Part shown: one piece after another, positions 1-8,900 of the stretch
Layout of the letters: every line of letters starts with the position of its first letter
How positions within the stretch are numbered: the stretch's first letter is position 1
Source of the DNA: Salmonella enterica subsp. diarizonae
GTDB taxonomy: Bacteria; Pseudomonadota; Gammaproteobacteria; Enterobacterales; Enterobacteriaceae
Assembly (NCBI RefSeq): GCF_008692785.1
Contig: NZ_VXJV01000017.1
Span: 1 to 53,547 of the forward strand
DNA: 53,547 bases
Direction of reading: 5' to 3'
Position numbers and translations under genes: made by a program
Notes under the pieces: generated by a model
What the model was told of the DNA's origin: nothing
Database searches by the model: none
The model's input: the letters and a program-made list of their open reading frames with translations, nothing else

Positions 1-127
1 GCGTCGGGAAACATTACCGATGAAACTCCGTCCGTTGCAGTACAGTATTTTACCGAATACTGAACAGCAATTTAGGGTATTGACCAATCTTATTAATGGT
101 GCTGATGAAATTATCCATGCAGGCGAT
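1..127. repeat. Terminal redundancy (circular plasmid joint), copy 1
   Basis: The first 127 bases are repeated exactly at 53421-53547. This is the usual mark of a circular molecule written out with an assembly overlap. The topB reading frame continues correctly through the joint, which supports a circle of 53,420 bp rather than a true terminal repeat. Confidence 0.95.
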
Positions 128-2107
128 CCCGATGAAGAAGGACAATTACTGGTTGAAGAGATTCTGGATTACTGTGGTAATAAGGCTCCAGTGAAGCGAG
201 TATTGATTAACGATCTGAACCCGGAGGCCGCACATCGGGCTATGCGTAATCTTCAGGATAACCAGGCGTTTTACGGCTTGTACCAGAGAGCACTGGCGCG
301 TAATGCAGCAGATTATTTGTATGGTCTGAACATGACAAGAGCATATACCATTGCGGCTATGGAAAAAGGGCATACCGAGACAATTTCCGTGGGAAGGGTA
401 CAGACGCCGGTACTGGGGCTGGTTGTCAGGCGCTTTGAGGAGAACAGGGACCATAAGGCATCATTCTACTGGGTTGTTGAAGGTGAATTGTCCGGTGAAA
501 AAGGTGTTTGTCCGGTGGTGTTGAGTGTACCTGATGATGCACCTGTGGATGAAAAGAAACGGATTATTAACGAACAATATGCAACTGATATTGTTAAACG
601 TTGTCAGGGGAAGACGGCGACAGTAACGCTTGCAATAACGGAACCGAAAAGCAAGCAGCCACCCTTACCGTTTGCCTTGCTGGATCTTCAGGTGAAAATG
701 AACCGCCAGTATGATTTCGATTCAGAAAAGACACTGGCAATAACGCAACGTTTGCGGGAAGAATATAGGGCAATTACCTATAACCGCTCAGACTGCCGTT
801 ACTTGTCGTCAGAACAGTTCTTACAGGCTCCAGCTACTCTAATCATGCTACGCCAGCGGCTCCCGGAGCTGGAGAAGTATTTGGATCTGGCCGACAGTAG
901 CCGTAAAAGTCGCGCATTTAATGATAAAAAAATCAGCGCACATACTGCGATTATCCCCACGCCGTTACCTGTTAATCTCGATAAAATGACAACTGATGAG
1001 AAAAAGGTGTACGACGTAATTGTTGCACAATATCTGGCTCAGTTTATGCCGGAAAAAACTTTTGAATCATCTGTTGCAGAGTTTGATGTTGATGGTCTGG
1101 TGTTCCGCCAGAGAGCTATTCATCAACTTGAACCCGGATGGAGTGCATTACTTTCCGAGCGGGAAGATGGGGGTTCACAGGATAGTCAGGCTGTTTTCAA
1201 TGTGATTTCTGCATTGTGTCCAGGCGAACAGATGGTATTTAATAAAGTGATCTCTCGTCGTGAAGCTACGTCACCGCCCTCATTGTACACAGAAGCATCA
1301 TTACTCGAAGATTTACAGCGAGTGGCGAAATACGTTGATGATCCCCGGATTCGCCAGCTTCTGGTGGATAGAGACGAAGGAAAAGAAGGCGAACATGGGG
1401 GAATTGGTACGCCAGCCACCCGAAGTAAGATTCTGGCGCTTTTGCAGCAGCGTGGCCTCATGGTTCTTCAGAATAAAAAGTTTGTTCCTACAGAACTTGG
1501 GATTTCTTTTATCCATGCCTTGCCGCCTGTTATGACTACACCAGATATGACGGCGCTATGGCACGAGCAACAGCGTATGATTGAGGCTGGAGAGTTGACC
1601 GTTGATGAGTTCCTTAATGAGCTGGAGCAATTTATTTCCTACCAGGTGGAACATGTTGATGTATCCGGACTGAAGGTAACTGTTTATCCATGCTCCTGTG
1701 GTGGACGCTATATTCGTCGACAGAACGACAAAGGCGTATTTTGGGGATGCAATAATTATCCTGATTGTCGTAATGCAGTTCCGGATAAAGGCGGTGTACC
1801 TGATTTCAGTGTTCGGGAGTTTGAAGCTAAGGTCAAATGCCCGATGTGTGGCAGTAAAATGAAGGTTTCTCCAAAAGCTTACAGTTGCACAAATATTCCA
1901 AAGTGTGAGTTCCGTTTGTGGGGGACTCAGTTTAACAAAGAGCTTACTATGACTCAGGTAGTGGATCTGCTGACAAAAGGGAAAACAAGAGAGATTAAGG
2001 GACTTAAAAAGAAGGATGGTAGTAAGTTCGATGCAGTGTTGACTCTTAATCAGGATGGTTCGATTACACCGACTTTTCTGAAGAAAAAAAAGCGATCTGC
2101 TTTTTGA
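2..2107 (+). CDS. topB: DNA topoisomerase III, C-terminal part (gene crosses the joint)
   Basis: Type IA topoisomerase that relaxes and decatenates DNA through a single-strand break. The gene begins at 53242 and runs across the circular joint, giving 761 residues. The Toprim core lies near the start (DPDEEGQLL). The catalytic tyrosine is in TYNRSDCRYL, about residue 320 of the full protein, close to Tyr328 of E. coli TopB. Two cysteine motifs of topoisomerase zinc-finger type follow near the C-terminus (CSCGGRY...CNNYPDC and CPMCGSK...CTNIPKC). A basic lysine-rich tail ends the protein. Plasmid topB genes are common near ssb and transfer genes, as here, and probably help decatenation or DNA handling during transfer. 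Confidence 0.95.
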   Translation, partial: RRETLPMKLRPLQYSILPNTEQQFRVLTNLINGADEIIHAGDPDEEGQLLVEEILDYCGNKAPVKRVLINDLNPEAAHRAMRNLQDNQAFYGLYQRALARNAADYLYGLNMTRAYTIAAMEKGHTETISVGRVQTPVLGLVVRRFEENRDHKASFYWVVEGELSGEKGVCPVVLSVPDDAPVDEKKRIINEQYATDIVKRCQGKTATVTLAITEPKSKQPPLPFALLDLQVKMNRQYDFDSEKTLAITQRLREEYRAITYNRSDCRYLSSEQFLQAPATLIMLRQRLPELEKYLDLADSSRKSRAFNDKKISAHTAIIPTPLPVNLDKMTTDEKKVYDVIVAQYLAQFMPEKTFESSVAEFDVDGLVFRQRAIHQLEPGWSALLSEREDGGSQDSQAVFNVISALCPGEQMVFNKVISRREATSPPSLYTEASLLEDLQRVAKYVDDPRIRQLLVDRDEGKEGEHGGIGTPATRSKILALLQQRGLMVLQNKKFVPTELGISFIHALPPVMTTPDMTALWHEQQRMIEAGELTVDEFLNELEQFISYQVEHVDVSGLKVTVYPCSCGGRYIRRQNDKGVFWGCNNYPDCRNAVPDKGGVPDFSVREFEAKVKCPMCGSKMKVSPKAYSCTNIPKCEFRLWGTQFNKELTMTQVVDLLTKGKTREIKGLKKKDGSKFDAVLTLNQDGSITPTFLKKKKRSAF

Positions 2108-2404
2108 AAAGCAGTTATATCAAGATTGCCACGGAGGGCGGTCCTGAATCTTTTGCCAGTCAGATTGGCACATCTGGTGCGCCGTAAAACCCTGTCCTTC
2201 AGGGAGGAGTATTTTTTTTCAGATTTTTTGTTGCGACCGGGGACGTGTTCGCAGATGGCCAGCATCAGATAAGTGATGCCGGCAATTTTTATATTGTCTA
2301 TTTTTCAGTAGGTTAAATGTATTTTTGGTCGATTATTAATATTCATTTTTTTTGATTGATTATTACTACATACAAGGTTAGGAACAATGAAAGAGAATAA
2401 CTAC

Positions 2405-2432
2405 TTGCCTTTTGTGTATATGTGTGTATAAT
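2405..2432 (+). promoter_or_regulatory. Promoter of hicAB
   Basis: A -35 box TTGCCT (2405-2410) and a perfect -10 TATAAT (2427-2432) are 16 bp apart, 23 bp upstream of hicA. A strong ribosome site (AGGGAGGA, 2445-2452) precedes the ATG. The rest of the 348-base gap after topB (2108-2404) is AT-rich with T-runs, and I recognise no gene in it. Confidence 0.7.
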
Positions 2433-2455
2433 GGTTTGCAGGTTAGGGAGGACAT

Positions 2456-2638
2456 ATGAAATCTGCTGACCTGTTGAAAGAACTGATAGCCGCAGGATGT
2501 GAGCTTCGACGGCATAACGGAGGGAGTCACCAGATATGGTGGTCTCCCATAACAGGAAAAACCTTTCCTGTTCCGCATCCGAAAAAGGACTTGCCCCTCG
2601 GTACTGTCAGATCAATCAAAAAAATGGCGGGGATTTAA
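2456..2638 (+). CDS. hicA: HicA-type mRNA interferase toxin
   Basis: 60 residues, the normal size of HicA. The dsRBD-like fold is recognisable from GGSHQIW, with the catalytic histidine, followed by a VPHPKKDLPLGTVRSIKKMAGI-type ending shared by the family. HicA cleaves mRNA and blocks growth until bound by HicB. It is the first gene of a two-gene operon with hicB 24 bp downstream, the common order for this family. Likely role here: post-segregational stabilisation of the plasmid. Confidence 0.9.
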   Translation: MKSADLLKELIAAGCELRRHNGGSHQIWWSPITGKTFPVPHPKKDLPLGTVRSIKKMAGI

Positions 2639-2662
2639 TCCCCGCCGACTTGGAGGTAAGGT

Positions 2663-3100
2663 ATGTTTTTCTCTGTTGGGATTGAGTCCCCAAAAAATGC
2701 CAGCACTGCATTTGGTATTATTGTTCCTGCTTTTGACCAGTTTAATTATGGTTGCGTCTCCGCAGCGGACGAACAGGCTGACATTCCGGTAATGGCTCGT
2801 GAAGCTATTCTAAGCATCGTTGAAGAAATGATTATCAGCGGTGCTCACTCTGTTGAAGATATTACGGATGCCGGTTTTATGTTCTATGCCGCCAACCCTG
2901 AATATGCGCATTGTGATACCTGGTTCATGATTGACGTTGACCTTTCTGAATTCGAAGGAAAACAGCAACGAGTCAATATCACTCTTCCTGATGTGTTGAT
3001 TAAACGGATTGATGGTTTTATCCAGGGGAAACGCCCTGTATATAAGGACAGAAGTCATTTTCTTGCACAGGCTGCCAGACGTGAGCTGTCAAGTAAATAG
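2663..3100 (+). CDS. hicB: HicB-type antitoxin
   Basis: 145 residues. The N-terminal half has the degraded RNase H-like HicB fold (FGIIVPAFDQFNYGCVSAADEQADIPVMAREAI read in outline). The C-terminal half (from about residue 95, QRVNITLPDVLIKRIDGFI) is a ribbon-helix-helix DNA-binding domain, so the protein should neutralise HicA and repress the operon. Ribosome site TTGGAGGTAAGG lies just upstream of the ATG. Confidence 0.9.
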   Translation: MFFSVGIESPKNASTAFGIIVPAFDQFNYGCVSAADEQADIPVMAREAILSIVEEMIISGAHSVEDITDAGFMFYAANPEYAHCDTWFMIDVDLSEFEGKQQRVNITLPDVLIKRIDGFIQGKRPVYKDRSHFLAQAARRELSSK

Positions 3101-3142
3101 AGAAGAGTCACAGTTCTCCCGCTTGTATGATTAATAATCACT

Positions 3143-3174
3143 GGGTACGGAACGTGAATCCGTACCCATCTCTT
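3143..3174 (+). terminator. Probable terminator after hicAB
   Basis: A perfect 8-bp stem, GGGTACGG (3143-3150) and CCGTACCC (3160-3167), with a 9-base loop is followed by a pyrimidine run (atctcttt). It sits 40 bp after the hicB stop. The U-run is weak, so efficiency is uncertain. Confidence 0.5.
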
Positions 3175-3290
3175 TAATGCGCGTAGCGCATGGAAGCGAC
3201 AAACACTGCTTCAAATAAACATATCTGGTTCATGTCGCTGATGACGCGGCGTAGCCGCCCGTGATCCGAATAATAAGAAGTACCCCCCTC

Positions 3291-3314
3291 CCCGCCCTGC
3301 CAAGCGGGTTTTTT
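3291..3314 (+). terminator. Intrinsic terminator before the stb-like operon
   Basis: CCCGC (3291-3295) pairs with GCGGG (3304-3308), followed directly by six T residues (3309-3314). The gap 3101-3418 also holds a perfect ATGCGC/GCGCAT inverted repeat at 3177-3191. I see no gene in it. Confidence 0.55.
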
Positions 3315-3418
3315 GGCGTGGCGAGCAGTGCGCAGCCATGCCTGCGGGATGTCAGATCAATAAAGGTTTGATGGTCGAAGACAAGCAATATTTTCAGGAA
3401 ATTTAAAGGAGAGGAATT

Positions 3419-3847
3419 GTGGATGACTGGCGTTCAAAGCCCAGAACCGGGCGCGCAAAAATAACAGAACATTCAAATGAAATAAGAATACTTCTTGCTG
3501 AAGGAAAAACAAACAGGCAGATATATAATCTTTTGACCAACAAAGGATTAGATATTAGTGAATCTCAATTTAATCGTCATATTAAAAAAATATTTCGCCC
3601 TCATGATAAAAAAAGTAAAAGTCAATTATTTAATTCCGAGGTTAATGAGAAGAAATGTAATAGTGCTATTAATTCAGATATCTCTTTGCCCTATGAATGG
3701 AATAATATCGGAGTTTTTTCTGAAAAGTTAACCATTGATTTAGAAAATAACGGTTATACACCTGGCATCGTGAGAGAATGGGGGTTGCCGGAGTCTCAAA
3801 TCCGGCAGAGGTTAATTATTGAAAATGCACGTCAGAAAGGAAAATGA
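3419..3847 (+). CDS. Putative oriT/stability DNA-binding protein (StbA/TraK position)
   Basis: 142 residues, GTG start chosen because it follows a strong ribosome site (AAAGGAGAGG) and no in-frame ATG is available. The N-terminal half reads like a helix-turn-helix (EIRILLAEGKTNRQIYNLL, then ISESQFNRHIKKIF), the rest is polar. It heads a three-gene operon whose second product is ParA-like, and stands next to the iteron array and relaxase, the position of StbA in IncN/IncW or TraK in IncP plasmids. Function is inferred from context; I do not recognise the family firmly. Confidence 0.6.
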   Translation: MDDWRSKPRTGRAKITEHSNEIRILLAEGKTNRQIYNLLTNKGLDISESQFNRHIKKIFRPHDKKSKSQLFNSEVNEKKCNSAINSDISLPYEWNNIGVFSEKLTIDLENNGYTPGIVREWGLPESQIRQRLIIENARQKGK

Positions 3848-4551
3848 AAATGAATATTAAAATTGCTGTGGTAAATAATTCAGGAAACATGGGGAAGTCA
3901 ACAATCTGTGATTCTTTGTTATTACCTCGTCTTGAAGGAGCAAAAGTTGTTAAAGTTGAAACTATAAATACTGATGGTACAAATGATGTGAAGATCAGTG
4001 CAAAAGAATTCCTTGAAATAACTAAAAAAATTGGTGCGAAAGGTAGCGTTATTGTTGATGTTGGTTCATCGAATGTTGAGATATTTTTTGAAAAAATAAG
4101 GGAGTTTCATGGTACGCAAGAGGACTTTGATTATTTTATTGTGCCTGTTACTCCTGAAAACAAGGGGCAAATGGATACTTTATTGACTATTGGTGCATTA
4201 CTGGATCTTAATGTAGAACCTGAAAGAATAAGGGTGATATTTAATAAAGTTGATCCGGGGCGAGCTTTTGATAAACAATTCTCAGGGATTCTTGAAAACC
4301 AGTTATTTTGTTCTTTAAAGATTAAACGCTATCCAATAATCAGAAATACAGAGTTGTTCTTTCATCTTAATGAAATGAACAAAACGCTAAAGGAGGTTTT
4401 GGATGATGATCGTGATTTCCGGAAGTTGATGCGAGAATGTGAAGATGATGATGAACTGGAGATATTATCAACAGAACGTGCTATTAAACGGCTGGCTACT
4501 GGAGTAAATGAAGATTTAAATATGGCCTTTAATTTGTTAGATATTGTTTGA
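3844..4551 (+). CDS. ParA-like ATPase, StbB/TraL type
   Basis: 235 residues. Its start overlaps the stop of the preceding gene (ATGA), indicating translational coupling. The N-terminus holds a P-loop NNSGNMGKST. The lysine that begins the usual deviant Walker A (KGGxGK) is Asn here. The switch region IVDVGSS and a later FNKVD fit the ParA/MinD superfamily. Known relatives in this position are StbB (R388, pKM101) and TraL (RK2), which influence plasmid positioning and transfer. This plasmid has a separate, canonical partition ATPase at 18.7 kb, so this one is more likely linked to the oriT complex. Confidence 0.75.
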   Translation: MKMNIKIAVVNNSGNMGKSTICDSLLLPRLEGAKVVKVETINTDGTNDVKISAKEFLEITKKIGAKGSVIVDVGSSNVEIFFEKIREFHGTQEDFDYFIVPVTPENKGQMDTLLTIGALLDLNVEPERIRVIFNKVDPGRAFDKQFSGILENQLFCSLKIKRYPIIRNTELFFHLNEMNKTLKEVLDDDRDFRKLMRECEDDDELEILSTERAIKRLATGVNEDLNMAFNLLDIV

Positions 4552-4558
4552 GGTTAAT

Positions 4559-5236
4559 ATGTCAGATAATATTGATGAAATAACATCTGAATTTATACAG
4601 AAGTTTGAGAGTGAACTTAACAAAAAGGTTGAGGGCGTACTGGAAAATAAAGTAAGAGGGATGTTGGTTGATTTTAGAGACTTGCAAAAAAGAATTGAGG
4701 ATTTTCCCGGTTTATTTGCTTCTAAAATTGATGATGTAAATGATGCTATACGTGCGACACCTGGTACTCTTGAGGAGTCATTACAAAAGGTTTTTGTCTC
4801 CGTAGAGGAAATGGAGAAAACAACCGAGCGTCTTCTTGATGACTATAAAGTTACTATGCGGGCCAACTCCATTAATGAACTTGAGTTAATTAAGCTGAAA
4901 ATAGCAGGACAAATTCATGAATCTATCCAGAATGCGCTTGATAAGCCTTTGGAAGACGCAAAGGAAAAAACGAAAGAGATAAATACCATTTTAAAAAATG
5001 GGCTTAGATCTGAAATGAGTAATCGCGTTGCATTAGGACTTGGAGGGTTAATTGGCATAGCATTGTTATCAATTTCAGGGTGTCTTGCGTTTGGAATTAT
5101 GTACTTACAGCAACAGGATAAAGCAGAGCAATATTATAACGCATTCCGTGATCAGAAGGCAGTTATCGAACGTATGCCGGAGGTGGTACAACGTCAGTTC
5201 CGGGAGGAAACAAAGAAATACTTTAACCTTGATTGA
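4559..5236 (+). CDS. Coiled-coil membrane protein of the stb/tra operon (StbC/TraM position)
   Basis: 225 residues from the ATG at 4559, which has a GAGG ribosome site; an upstream TTG would add five residues. The first 150 residues are strongly charged and heptad-like, predicted coiled coil. One hydrophobic span follows (about 160-183, ALGLGGLIGIALLSISGCLA), then a charged tail. It is the third gene of the operon, the place of StbC or TraM. It may anchor the oriT complex at the membrane; that is inference. Confidence 0.6.
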   Translation: MSDNIDEITSEFIQKFESELNKKVEGVLENKVRGMLVDFRDLQKRIEDFPGLFASKIDDVNDAIRATPGTLEESLQKVFVSVEEMEKTTERLLDDYKVTMRANSINELELIKLKIAGQIHESIQNALDKPLEDAKEKTKEINTILKNGLRSEMSNRVALGLGGLIGIALLSISGCLAFGIMYLQQQDKAEQYYNAFRDQKAVIERMPEVVQRQFREETKKYFNLD

Positions 5237-5276
5237 CGGTATCTCTCTTCTGGAGTTCCCGGATTGCCATTAATAC

Positions 5277-5399
5277 GTATTAGTGCGCTGGAGTGCGTAT
5301 TAGTGCGTATGTTTTTGATTCGTAGTACGTATTAATGCGTATTAATGCGTTTATGCGAATTATACCGGAAAATAGTGCGTATCAATGCGCATTAATGCG
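5277..5399 (+). repeat. Helically phased iterons GTATTAATGCG upstream of mobCA
   Basis: Six copies of the 11-mer consensus GTATTARTGCG start at 5277, 5297, 5329, 5339, 5379 and 5389. The spacings (20, 32, 10, 40, 10) are near multiples of one helical turn, so a protein could bind them on one face. They lie between the stb-like operon and the candidate oriT. A likely ligand is the DNA-binding product of 3419-3847 or MobC. Confidence 0.75.
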
Positions 5400-5562
5400 T
5401 GTGGATAACACTATGTCTCATAGACAGAGGCACGTGACCGATGTTTACAGAATGCCGGAAGCATTCTGTAAAATCGACGTGCCAAAGGGGATACCCCTTT
5501 GAAACCCCCGCAGGGGCGATTTACCTGGCGGTGGCGAAAGGGATTTTTACCAGAGGTGGCAT
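5400..5562. other. oriT: Candidate origin of transfer (oriT)
   Basis: This gene-free stretch directly before mobC carries three hairpins: ACAGAATGC/GCATTCTGT (5447-5469), AAAGGGG/CCCCTTT (5484-5500) and CCCC/GGGG (5506-5516). Position beside MobC and the relaxase, the phased iterons to the left and the stacked inverted repeats are typical of MOBP oriT regions. The nick site itself cannot be fixed from sequence alone. Confidence 0.6.
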
Positions 5563-5913
5563 ATGTCAGAAAACATTAAAAAAGACAGGGTTGTCTCATT
5601 CCGTTTATCAGAAAGCGAATTTGCTCCTTTTGAAAAAAAGCTCGCTGCTTCAGAAATGAAAAAATCTGAATTCTTTCGCGAAATTTTTTTAAATGCTAAT
5701 GTTAATCTTACAGTAAAAGGAGCACCATCAAAAGAATTAAAAGACCTTATTTATATTTTTAGTAAATCAAGTAACAATCTTAATCAGATTGCATATAAAT
5801 TGAATTTAGCTCATCAAATGGGAAGGGTTTCTGAATCGTTGTACATAAATATTCTTAATCGCCTTGTGAATATTGAGGAGCTAATGTTAGCAGGAGTTAA
5901 TAATGCTGATTAG
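5563..5913 (+). CDS. mobC: MobC-family relaxase accessory protein
   Basis: 116 residues. The N-terminal RVVSFRLSESEFAPFEKKLAASEMKKSEFFRE is a ribbon-helix-helix-like DNA-binding segment. The C-terminal half (SSNNLNQIAYKLN...LVNIEELML) matches the MobC mobilisation family. It should bind oriT and help the relaxase open the strands. Ribosome site AGAGGTGGC precedes the ATG. The gene ends inside the relaxase start (overlap 5903-5913), so the two are coupled. Confidence 0.85.
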   Translation: MSENIKKDRVVSFRLSESEFAPFEKKLAASEMKKSEFFREIFLNANVNLTVKGAPSKELKDLIYIFSKSSNNLNQIAYKLNLAHQMGRVSESLYINILNRLVNIEELMLAGVNNAD

Positions 5914-8900
5914 GGTTTCTGGATATAATGATGGTGCAAAAGAATACCTTGAGGAGGGAGTTAAAAAAGAGAGAGAGTTTACCCGCGACGAGCTGGATGA
6001 ACGTGTCATGCTTTGGGGAAATCTTGATTTAACCCAGAAAATTTACCAGCAAATTCCGGATAATGGTCAGGAACGGTATGTATCAATAACAATGTCTTTC
6101 TTTGAAGAGCATATTCCTGTTGAGACTATGAAGGATATTGTTCAAGAGTATCGTCAGTTTTTAATGTATGCTTACCGTGATGATGAATATAATTTTTATG
6201 CTGAAGCTCATCTCCCAAAGATAAAGCAAGTTCAGGATAAGAAAACTGGAGAAATGATAGACAGGAAGCCTCATATTCATATGATAATACCAGAGGTTAA
6301 TCTTTTGTCTGGAAATGTCATAAATCCACGAGGTAATTATACAGCAAATGAAAAATATTTTGAGGCATTCCAGGAATACATAAACCAGAAATACAATCTT
6401 GTTTCTCCACGAGAGCGGGTACGTGTTGATCCTACAAACGCTGCCGATGTTCTGTCACGTTATAAGGGAGACGACTTCAATAATAAGAATAGAGAGTTTA
6501 AACAGCAACTGGTAAGAGATATTATTGATAAAAACATTACAACCCGTAATGGCTTCTATGATTATGTTGCATCTTTTGGTGAAACCAGAATACGCAATAA
6601 GGGAGGTGAGAACGAGTATATTGCTGTGAAACTTCCGGAAGATAAAAAGTTTACCAATCTGAAGGAAAGTATTTTTTGCGATGATTTTATTGTACATCGG
6701 GAGCTAAAAAAACCACCACTCGACAAAAATGTTATTTATCAACGGTTACAGGAATGGCCGCAGCGCTCATACGAACTTAAATATGTCAGCAAAGCCAGTG
6801 AAGGTTTCCGCCATAAGTACAGAGACTCATCTCCGAGTGAAAAATTAATTCTACTGGAACAGCGAAAAAAAGAATTCTATCAGACTTACGGGGGAAAAAA
6901 TGGCCTATACCCTACCCAACGGGAAAGTAATAACCAGCGAAGTATTACTGAAACTGAAAGCAGAAGAACTTCCTGGGTTGCCTATAGCTTGCAAAGTATG
7001 CCCGGCAGCGACATGGCAACTGACGGGAAATCTGGATTCACCTGGCCTCCGTTGCTTTTGCCGGGTGATGCATCTTTTCAGTTGGGACAGCCGGAATCCA
7101 CCGGAGGAGATTCTGGATTGCGACATGATTTACGAACCGGAAGAAGAGGACGACGAGACGATTCACGACCAGGAGGACAAACTCCCTCCGTTCCTGGCAT
7201 CCCGCCGCTCTCTTCTTACTCAGGATGGTCAGGAAGTAAATACCGATCAGGACTTCGAGGGATTATGGCCGGAGGCTTAAACCTGCCTCCTTATGCTGGA
7301 AATCCCCGTCGAAAATCCACCACCAAAGATGTGGAACAGCGTAGTCAGTTATTGCTACGGCGCAGTACCAGTGATGGAAACTGGTATTTCAGTCCAGCAC
7401 GGAAACAATGGCCGCACAGGGAAAAGAATGCCTCATATGTAGCAGCCTGGTTTCTCCGTCAGAGCGAACAGAATCAAATTCTGCCAGCTCAAAAAAGAGC
7501 TATTCGCAGCGTCGATAGCCAGTTTTTTACGGCCAGACGACTCATTTTTCAGGATGAACGTCTTACACGATCGGAGAAAACACAATTGCTGTCTGTATTA
7601 ACTTTTGAGCGCCTCAAGGCTCATCGTGGTATTACCAGGCCGGAAGAACCGGCATTAGAGGAGATCAGAGATATGGGAAGTGAAGATATTCGTAAGTTGA
7701 TTAAAGAAAAGAGCCGTACATCAAGAAACAGCATTGCCGATGATGACGAAAAAGATAAATCTGTTCCTCCTGCCGGGCATCGTTTCTCCCGGATAGTCCA
7801 TAAACTGAAAAATCAAATTGAGGGCGACGACATTCACCAGGAACGTCAGAAAAAACTGACGGCAGCGGATCTTTATACCCGCAGGTCAAAACTCACCAAA
7901 AATGTACACTATAAAGACAAAAAGACGGACAGGACGTTATTTGTTGACACAGGAACAGCGATTGCTGTTCGCAGGGAAGGCATGTCATCAGCGGCGCTAA
8001 CAGTCGCTCTGGAGTTAGCAAAAGAACGTTTTGGTAGCACGTTAAATATTAAGGGAACAGCGGAATTTAAGCAGCAGGTTATTGATGTTGTTGCGAAGAA
8101 TGGTCTGGATATTCATTTCACCAGTAAGGAGATGAACCGACAACTGGAAGAGAGAAAAGCGGAGCTGGCCACAGAACGAGACGGGCAGGCCATAGAACAA
8201 CCAGGTGTTGTTCCGGAAAAGGCACCAATGTCTCAGGATACTTCTCCCGTTGCGTCCACCACAAAACAATCGGATGAAGCAAATGCCAGTGATACGAATA
8301 CGGACAGCGAGTCCTCTGAAGTTAATGTGCCGGTAGATTTACCATTCTGGCGAACTGTGGTTCATCTTGAAGGGAAACTAATTGATCACGGAAGGGCCCC
8401 ACTTGAGCATCAAAAAGGCAACGTAGAGAGCTATTTTGTTACGGTCAGGGATAAAGACGGAAATGAGAGAACACACTGGAGTTCTGACCTTCAGGATGTA
8501 ATGAAAGGTCGCCGCCGGGGGCAAAATATTTCTCTTGAACAGAAAGAATCTCGTCCTGTAGAGGTGAACGTCCGTGATGAACACGGTAATTCTGCAATCC
8601 GGGAGGCCGTGCGCCGTGAATGGAGCTTCTCGCGGCTTCCAAATGATGTCGTTACGAAAGAGAGCGATAGCCCGGTTCAGGGTAGTAAGGAGCAGGCTAC
8701 AGATATTAAAACTATTCAGGAGGGCGCAGTGGCCGGATCTCAGGACACAGAACTGGAAGACATGGCGGACCTGAATATGATTCAGTCCGGAAATGCCGTT
8801 GATATGATCCTGTCGAATCCGACGCTCCGTAATATGGCAATGACAGCCGGGCAAAAAGCGCGAGAGTTTAATGCACCGGCGGACGAAAAAAATACCGTTA

